This document shows positions 15,001 to 16,209 of a stretch of DNA of 16,209 nt, in pieces. Below the pieces are notes generated by a model. It was not told the DNA's origin and ran no database searches. It saw only the letters and a list, made by a program, of their open reading frames with translations. Within the stretch, counting starts at the first letter, position 1, and every line of letters begins with the position of its first letter. The translations under genes were made by a program, and so were the position numbers. The stretch is from Chrysochromulina parva (Eukaryota > Haptophyta > Prymnesiales > Chrysochromulinaceae): assembly GCA_002887195.1 (NCBI GenBank), contig PJAB01001224.1, positions 1 to 16,209 of the forward strand. Direction: 5' to 3'.

Positions 15001-15803
15001 CCCTAATTTGGCATCTCGGATGGCGAGATTCAAGGGCAAGCTCGATGCCGCCTTGCTACCCGTACTACCGAACAGCGCCGTCTCGGGCGTGGCGCAGGCG
15101 AGTGTGCCTCTGTGTGCCTCTGAGTTACCTCGGAGTGCCTCTGCCTACCTGCGATTGCCTACCCGTGATTGCCTACCTGATTGCCTACCTGAGTGCACTG
15201 AGGTGGCGTCTGCTTGCATGCTAATTGCGCCCCTCATCAGGCGGCACTGCTCGCCTTCTCGAGCGTGCTCGAGCGCCGGTGGACCGACACAGGTACGTTG
15301 ATTGCCACCGATGACCTGCCTTGCATGCAAGTGCTCACCACAGCGCTCGAGCGCCGGTGGACCGACACAGCGATGTTCTTCACCTTCCTCGAGACGGAGC
15401 GGCTCGCCGCCGACGCCGCCGCACTCGTCGCGGCGGCCGTCGCGGAGGCCGCTGAAACAGGCGAGCCGTTTGAGGTGGTTACGGGAGGGGAGGGCCTGGA
15501 AAGGTCGTTTGAGCGACTGTTGGATTCTCAGGTGATGGCCACTGATGGCTACTGATTGCCACTGATTGCGACTGCTGGCTACTGATTGCGCCTGTTGGAT
15601 TCTCAGGCGGCGGTGATGACGGTGCGTGGAACTGTCCGGGAAGACTTCCTCACGAGCAGGGGGCTGAGCAGAGTCTGATGACGTGTGATGACAGCTGTGA
15701 TGAGGGAAGGCCTTCCTCTGTCTCTCAGGCCGCGAGCGAGGCGGTCTCAATCGTCACTTATTTGAGCAGCAGAGCATCGGCAGCAGAGTCTGATGACAGC
15801 TGA
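12090..15803 (+). CDS. AAA+ ATPase, about 12 exons
   Basis: Exons 12090-12820, 13121-13172, 13317-13373, 13460-13549, 13649-14191, 14379-14591, 14679-14890, 14974-15097, 15241-15292, 15371-15531, 15607-15621 and 15729-15803 give about 774 residues in one frame. The C-terminal third is a AAA+ module: Walker A GPPGTAKT (about 515-522), Walker B VVILFDEIEE (569-578), sensor-1 FFIATNR (614-620) and TRPGRFD (629-635). Such ATPases remodel proteins or complexes. The N-terminal part (RLKG..., GTGSALPPRNEK, FLSRGK, CFSPDML, ISAHVSWLEEHV) is conserved-looking and helical, but I cannot name it. The first ~20 residues are hydrophobic with VP motifs and may be a targeting signal. If the last intron (15622-15728) is not spliced, the frame stops at 15678 instead. 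I prefer the spliced form because that intron carries the usual TGATGAC repeats. Confidence 0.75.
12821..13120 (+). other. AAA+ intron 1: composite, 35-bp exon-edge copy
   Basis: A 300-nt intron with donor GTGCGTGG and acceptor GCATCGCAG. Bases 12796-12830 (the exon 1 end plus the first intron bases) recur exactly at 12890-12924, followed again by an ACTGATGAGCGCTGATGAC block. Later parts are other decamer arrays, including six CTCTGAGTGC copies (13051-13112). This is probably several successive insertions. Confidence 0.75.
13173..13316 (+). other. AAA+ intron 2: two nested insertions
   Basis: GAGCGCGAGGTGAGCGC (17 bases) occurs at 13164-13180 and 13231-13247, bracketing five CTCTGATTGC decamers. 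The second copy runs into a segment (13239-13269) that is repeated with two or three mismatches as the next exon start (13317-13347). Between these lies a GCATGCAAGTGCTCACCAC module ending in TTCCCCACAG. So one decamer-type and one module-type insertion occurred at the same place, one after the other. Confidence 0.85.
13374..13459 (+). other. AAA+ intron 3: both splice sites from a 20-bp duplication
   Basis: CGAGAAGGTGATTCGGGCTG occurs at 13367-13386 and 13453-13472, and the offset of 86 equals the intron length. The donor is GT in the first copy (AAG|GTG) and the acceptor is AG in the second (AAG|GTG). Splicing removes exactly one copy plus the insert (CCTAATTACC/CTGATGACC repeats). Confidence 0.9.
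13550..13648 (+). other. AAA+ intron 4: decamer body with CCCTCATCAG end
   Basis: A 99-nt intron with donor GTGATTGCC and acceptor TGCGCCCTCATCAG. The body has nine CTCTGATGRC-like units. No flanking duplication was found. The acceptor end matches that of SET, P4H and AAA+ intron 8. Confidence 0.8.
14192..14378 (+). other. AAA+ intron 5: three tandem copies of the exon 6 start
   Basis: A 187-nt intron. GTGGGGACGGCCTCCGC and the following bases to ACATTG are present at 14247 and 14313 within the intron and at 14379 as exon, with a short version at the donor (14192). The spacers are 55, 66 and 66 bases, and each ends in CATGGCCAG. Several acceptors of identical sequence therefore stand in line. 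Confidence 0.85.
14592..14678 (+). other. AAA+ intron 6: 41-bp exon-end duplication
   Basis: An 87-nt intron. Bases 14551-14591 (exon end) recur at 14638-14678 with three substitutions; the offset of 87 equals the intron length. The donor GTGATGATGG is from the insert and the acceptor TTCGATCAG from the duplicated exon. Confidence 0.9.
14891..14973 (+). other. AAA+ intron 7: 24-bp exon-end duplication
   Basis: An 83-nt intron splitting the TRPGRFD codon. Bases 14867-14890 recur exactly at 14950-14973; the offset equals the intron length. The donor GTGGGCGGCTGATTGC is almost the same as the bases after both 46-bp copies in the MCM gene (715 and 794). Confidence 0.9.
15098..15240 (+). other. 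AAA+ intron 8: probable GC-AG intron
   Basis: A 143-nt intron. The best donor is CAG|GCGAGT, the standard GC-type donor context, because no GT at this position keeps the frame. The acceptor is GCGCCCCTCATCAG. The body is CCTACCTGATTGCC-type repeats. Confidence 0.65.
15293..15370 (+). other. AAA+ intron 9: 26-bp exon-end duplication with GCATGCAAGTGCTCACCAC
   Basis: A 78-nt intron. Bases 15267-15292 recur exactly at 15345-15370; the offset equals the intron length. The donor is GTACGTTG. The insert has GATTGCCACCGATGACC followed by the GCATGCAAGTGCTCACCAC module, so both kinds of insert sequence occur in one intron. Confidence 0.9.
15532..15606 (+). other. AAA+ intron 10: 15-bp exon-end duplication
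   Basis: A 75-nt intron. CTGTTGGATTCTCAG occurs at 15517-15531 and 15592-15606; the offset equals the intron length. The donor is GTGATGGCC; the body is CTACTGATTGCC-like units. Confidence 0.9.
15622..15728 (+). other. AAA+ intron 11 (alternative: coding plus stop)
   Basis: A 107-nt candidate intron with donor GTGCGTGG and acceptor TGTCTCTCAG. It contains GTCTGATGACGTGTGATGAC. GGGAAGACTTCC and AGCAGAGTCTGATGAC from this interval recur in the 3' flank (15816-15827 and 15782-15797). Confidence 0.5.
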
Positions 15804-16039
15804 GAGCTGTGATGAGGGAAGACTTCCAGACGAGCGAGCGCTAGGCTGCAGGGCCGGGGCAGGCTGAGGAGCAGAGAGCAGAGTCACTCTGACTCGGGGT
15901 GTCTTTGAATAACTCGTAAACTTACATGCGATGATCGCTCTACTTTCTGGTCTGTATCTCTGTCGCTCCGCGGCGCGGTGTCCCACCTCCGGAGACCTCC
16001 ACCATCAAAACGCAGTCTGGTCCCACATCAACGCGGTCA
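15804..16039. other. Convergent 3' region of AAA+ and FKBP-like genes
   Basis: It should contain both 3' UTRs. Apart from the end of the duplicated GATGAGGGAAGACTTCC segment, I see no repeats or genes. There is no clear AATAAA on either strand. Confidence 0.4.
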
Positions 16040-16209
16040 TCACGCCTTCCAGCCATTCGTCCCTGGCTTATCAACGCGGATGACCTTGACGTTGAAGAGC
16101 AGCGTCTTGTCGATGAGCTCCTGGTTCTGGAGCACAAAGTCGAGCGCGCGCTGCCCCGAGAACGTGGACGGCTTCGGACCAACCTTTGCATGCGCCGGGT
16201 CGGAGGTCG
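16040..16209 (-). CDS. FKBP-type peptidyl-prolyl isomerase, C-terminal exon (partial)
   Basis: The last 55 residues of a minus-strand gene that continues past the window edge, ending in TGA at 16040-16042. PKPSTFSGQRALDFVLQNQ followed by LIDKTLLFNVKVI resembles the C-terminal strand of FKBP-type PPIases, with the extended GLIDKTLLFDI-like form I associate with plant and algal plastid FKBPs. FKBPs isomerise proline peptide bonds and assist folding. The catalytic core is outside the window, so this rests on the tail only. The frame was chosen because the overlapping minus-strand frame (16191-15940) is arginine/serine-rich and looks like a shadow. Confidence 0.55.
   Translation of the reverse strand, partial: TSDPAHAKVGPKPSTFSGQRALDFVLQNQELIDKTLLFNVKVIRVDKPGTNGWKA

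Noticed and set aside
15145..15750. Minus-strand frame of 201 codons
   Set aside because: Antisense to AAA+ exons 9-11 and their introns; composition follows the decamers.
15940..16191. Minus-strand arginine/serine-rich frame at the window end
   Set aside because: The overlapping frame (stop at 16040) gives an FKBP-like tail and is the better choice.

Overview
The window is nuclear DNA of a GC-rich unicellular eukaryote, most likely a microalga. A haptophyte or a similarly compact algal lineage is my best guess, but this is inference. The support is short spliceosomal GT-AG introns interrupting clearly conserved domains, MCM, SET, JmjC, P4H and FKBP gene families, and an FKBP tail of a type I associate with plastid-containing organisms. 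There are no rRNA or tRNA genes, CRISPR arrays or bacterial operons that I can support.

Layout. (1) 1-1095, plus strand: 3' end of an MCM helicase gene (MCM8-like). (2) 1096-1975: unassigned. (3) 1976-2896, plus: intronless multi-pass membrane protein, followed by a duplicated coding-like 3' region to about 3370. (4) About 3902-6821, minus: SET-domain protein with many exons and a repeat-rich tail. (5) 7104-9160, minus: JmjC/cupin_8 oxygenase with four exons. (6) 9319-10053, minus: radical-SAM-like protein without a visible cluster motif. (7) 10361-11669, minus: prolyl-4-hydroxylase-like Fe(II)/2-oxoglutarate oxygenase with three exons. (8) 12090-15803, plus: AAA+ ATPase with about twelve exons, divergent from gene 7. 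(9) 16040-16209 and beyond, minus: C-terminus of an FKBP-type PPIase, convergent with gene 8.

The striking property of the window is its introns. Most have bodies built from a decamer of the form CTCTGATGAC / CTCTGATTGC / CTCTGAGTGC. The decamer always lies in the same orientation relative to transcription, on whichever strand the gene lies. At least eight introns are exactly as long as the distance between two copies of a 14-46 bp direct repeat, one copy being exon and the other lying at the opposite end of the intron. Splicing removes exactly one repeat copy plus the insert and restores the reading frame. One splice site usually comes from the duplicated exon sequence and the other from the insert, and in one case both come from the duplication. 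A second module carrying GCATGCAAGTGCTCACCAC recurs in introns of different genes on both strands. In the JmjC gene a piece of coding exon travelled with it into another intron. This looks like an active or recently active intron-generating (introner-like) system with unusually long duplications, and it is the main candidate for something undescribed.

I see no evidence that the genes form one pathway. The minus-strand run of SET, JmjC, radical-SAM-like and P4H-like genes does place two Fe(II)/2-oxoglutarate oxygenases and a possible chromatin methyltransferase side by side. Exon boundaries below were chosen by reading frame, splice consensus and domain continuity; no transcript data were available.
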